From Priapulus caudatus (lineage: Eukaryota; Priapulida; Priapulimorpha; Priapulimorphida; Priapulidae): 27,062 bases of DNA. Made by a program: the position numbers and the translations under genes. The stretch is from assembly GCF_000485595.1 (NCBI RefSeq), contig NW_014577721.1, positions 111,776 through 138,837 of the forward strand, read 5' to 3'. The notes beneath the pieces were generated by a model. The model had not been told where the DNA came from, did not search any database, and saw only the letters and a program-made list of their open reading frames with translations. Of the stretch, positions 25,601 through 27,062 are shown piece after piece; the first letter of the stretch is position 1; each line of letters begins with the position of its first letter.

Positions 25601-27004
25601 AGATGTATTGTCACCGGCAGTAATTTCACGATTTGGTTTTCATAACCTGACTAACTGGTTTCGATTTTTACGAGTCGGAATTGTATGTCTACGTGAATGG
25701 TGAAGATCACAAGCTCACAGGTGTCATGAAAAGATTCATTCTTAGTAGCTATCTCAATATAGCTTGTCTCTATTTAATATAAGATACTACGGGCATGCTT
25801 AAATTTAATTACAATTTTGTTATGGTATATTATATAGAGACATGCTTTTTGGATAGCAACGAGGACGTGACTCGGTGGATGGTACACGTTGTAGTGCTCG
25901 TCAACTATTCGTGGTTTGTTTGCAGGTTATTCCAGAAGTTCAAGATTATTCATGCGCTAAACACGAGCGTAGAGTCCATGTTCTTGGTGAGTAAATAGGT
26001 ATAACTGTTAGCGGGATGTTAGAGGGTCAAATGAAAGGTCTCGCTCCTTGCAAAATCTGTTTGTTTATATCGCGTTGACGCGGTTACCTGATGATGCCAC
26101 TTGGTACTCCCTCGCAAGACCCTGTCCCTGTACTTTGACATAGTAATTTGAGTTTTAAGCAATAGAGATGTTCACCAGTCTAACACCACTACATCACTCA
26201 ATGAGATGTGGTTGCTGATTTCAAGCAAATAATCGCTATATGAAAGAATGTGGCTAACCTCTTAATCTAAATCTAACTGAAATGGCAATCGTGTGCATTA
26301 TTTGGTATTTTATATACCATGGCACAAACTCATGGACATTTTTATACTGGAGTAATCAGTAACATGCTTGCTATTGAGTGAGACTATATTTTTATACTTG
26401 TACTTTACTAGCCTTACTTTTATACCTTACTTATTACTATATATTTACTTTTAGACTTACACAAGACTGTATTTTTCTCGATTGTGCAGTTATTTGTAAA
26501 ATAATTCTAATAATCTTCTATGAAAAAAAACTGCCACATTATTTTTTTGCCGTTTTCTGCCCACGCTTCTCATTCGCCATAACAGCACAAACTTATGGCA
26601 ATTTTCATACTGGAGCAATCAGTAACATGCTTGCTATTAAGTGAGACCATATTTTTATAATTTAATTTATAAATGAGACTATTAAAGTGAGACTTATGAT
26701 ATGAGACTGTATTTTTCTTGACTGTGCAATTATTTCCGAAATAATTCCTTTACGAAAAAAGCACCCCCGTAATCTTTCTCGTCTGCCGCCCCGCCTCTAT
26801 CCTATCTAATCTATCTTCACTTCTATCTCGAATCTCTGCTTCTCTCCGCGCAGACGACATACGAGACGATCCGGGAGATGGCGGCAGACGGCGTGAGATA
26901 CGCGGAGCTGCGCAGCACGCCTCGCGCCGACGCCGCGACGGGAATGACGAAACGCTCGTACGTCGACGCCGTGCTCGCCGCCGTCCGCAAGTGCGAGCAG
27001 GAGA
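22677..27004 (+). CDS. ADAL: Adenosine-deaminase-like protein (N6-methyl-AMP deaminase), first four coding exons, continues past the window
   Basis: Metal-dependent hydrolase of the adenyl-deaminase family; ADAL/MAPDA converts N6-methyl-AMP to IMP in the cytosol. Exons: 22677-22742, 24977-25110, 25926-25986 and 26854-27004 (last donor GTGAGT at 27005), with consistent phases 0, 2, 0. The protein begins MSEMATAEDLKLMQFCRSLP, then KIELHAHIN with the HxH zinc-binding motif, TVRKLVRLKEAK, HITLDELFQKF, and in exon 4 EMAADGVRYAELRSTPR, the conserved beta-strand block. The residues after HAHIN are AC, where most family members have GS. The later catalytic Glu, His and Asp residues lie outside the window. 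Intron 1 (2.2 kb) is filled with repeats and small transposons, and intron 2 with a palindromic minisatellite. ATG 22677 was chosen over 22686 because it is the first in frame; both are possible. Confidence 0.93.
22765..22932. mobile_element. 168-bp palindromic MITE in ADAL intron 1
   Basis: Nearly perfect inverted repeat. Arms of about 64 bp start CACTGGCAGCA and contain GAACAAGCCCGCACGTACAG, with a short AT-rich loop (about 22830-22866). Immediate flanks are AGTAGTAG (22757-22764) and AGTAGTAC (22933-22940), seven of eight identical, as in a slightly diverged 8-bp target-site duplication. It would fold into a long hairpin in the nascent RNA. Confidence 0.75.
22965..23122. repeat. CCATGA/CCATCA minisatellite running into (CAC)n
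   Basis: Hexamer-based array of CCATGA and CCATCA words ending in a pure (ACC)n tract at about 23092-23122. Confidence 0.85.
23404..23474. other. Two adjacent hairpins in ADAL intron 1
   Basis: GCTGCGACA (23408-23416) pairs with TGTCGCAGC (23423-23431), extendable to a 16-bp stem with two mismatches. Directly after, CCTATTTTTGCGC (23448-23460) pairs with GCGAAAAATAGG (ending 23474) over about 12 bp with one bulge. They may be remnants of a foldback element; no RNA gene family is recognised. Confidence 0.45.
23670..24149. mobile_element. 480-bp hAT-like non-autonomous element with 6-bp flanking duplication
   Basis: Terminal inverted repeats CAGGGTTCGACACTAAC (23670) and, on the other strand from 24149, CAGGGTTCAACATTAAC (15 of 17 identical). 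It is flanked by AAGCAA at 23664-23669 and 24150-24155. The subterminal regions both carry CTACTAG/CTAGTA and TAGCCCGA-like words. The interior has no transposase. hAT elements usually leave 8 bp, so the 6 bp seen may be a decayed duplication. Confidence 0.7.
24400..24965. repeat. Long polypyrimidine (CTCCT)n tract before ADAL exon 2
   Basis: Over 500 bases almost free of purines on the plus strand, built of CTC, CTT and CCTCCT words, running to the exon 2 acceptor at 24976. Long Ser/Leu/Pro frames across it are artefacts, although one runs into exon 2. Confidence 0.85.
25203..25552. repeat. CCAACGTTGGCCCAACGT palindromic minisatellite in ADAL intron 2
   Basis: Repeats of the self-complementary CCAACGTTGG joined by CCATGCCAACC, TTGCCAACCGTGACC and CAGACAACCACT words. 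A 62-bp higher-order unit is duplicated nearly exactly at about 25310-25434. Confidence 0.88.
26322..26790. repeat. Diverged 263-bp tandem duplication in ADAL intron 3
   Basis: GCACAAACTCATGGACATTT at 26322 recurs in diverged form at 26585. Shared words include ATCAGTAACATGCTTGCTAT and GAGACTATATTTTTATA-like segments at a constant offset of 263 bp. The second copy runs towards the exon 4 acceptor at 26853. No coding content. Confidence 0.75.
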
Positions 27005-27062
27005 GTGAGTGAACGCGCGCGCGCGCAGGGGGGAGGGAGGGGAGGGTAGACGAACACGCGCG

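Overview
This is nuclear DNA from an animal. It carries four spliced genes with GT-AG (and two GC-AG) introns, intron lengths from about 130 bp to 2.3 kb, dense microsatellites and minisatellites, and several small inverted-repeat transposon-like elements. Allantoicase, BUB3 and ADAL proteins of this type, with short introns and abundant CA/GT arrays, point to an invertebrate metazoan, plausibly marine. The sequence does not let me name the phylum. A run of 75 n (15170-15244) shows this is a draft assembly.

Layout. 606-5813 (+) is a complete 11-coding-exon allantoicase gene (ALLC, 387 aa). 5814-12459 is about 6.6 kb of mostly repetitive DNA with no gene I can support: CA/GT/GA arrays, dispersed repeats, a GC-rich block and a 20-bp minisatellite. 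12460-15016 (+) holds the last three exons of a monocarboxylate-transporter-like (SLC16/MFS) gene; its N-terminal exon(s) were not found. 15017-16810 is a convergent intergenic region with two minisatellites and a GAT/CAT array. 16811-20552 (-) is a complete 7-coding-exon BUB3 spindle-checkpoint gene (331 aa). 20553-22676 separates two divergent genes and contains two inverted-repeat elements. 22677-27004 (+) is the first four coding exons of an adenosine-deaminase-like gene (ADAL/MAPDA), which runs off the right edge.

The genes do not form one pathway. ALLC (allantoate breakdown) and ADAL (N6-methyl-AMP deamination) both belong to purine catabolism, but in an animal genome their proximity may be chance.

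The most unusual feature is a repeated structural theme: tandem arrays anchored exactly on splice junctions. In ALLC introns 3 and 5 and BUB3 introns 3 and 4, the last tens of bases of the coding exon plus its 5' splice site are copied one to ten or more times into the intron, so each intron starts with a row of decoy donors. In BUB3 intron 2 the mirror case appears: the 3' splice site plus the first exon bases are copied upstream. In two cases a decoy donor would extend the exon in frame without a stop (31 codons in BUB3, 79 codons in ALLC). I read all of this directly from the sequence; its mechanism and any effect on splicing are inference.
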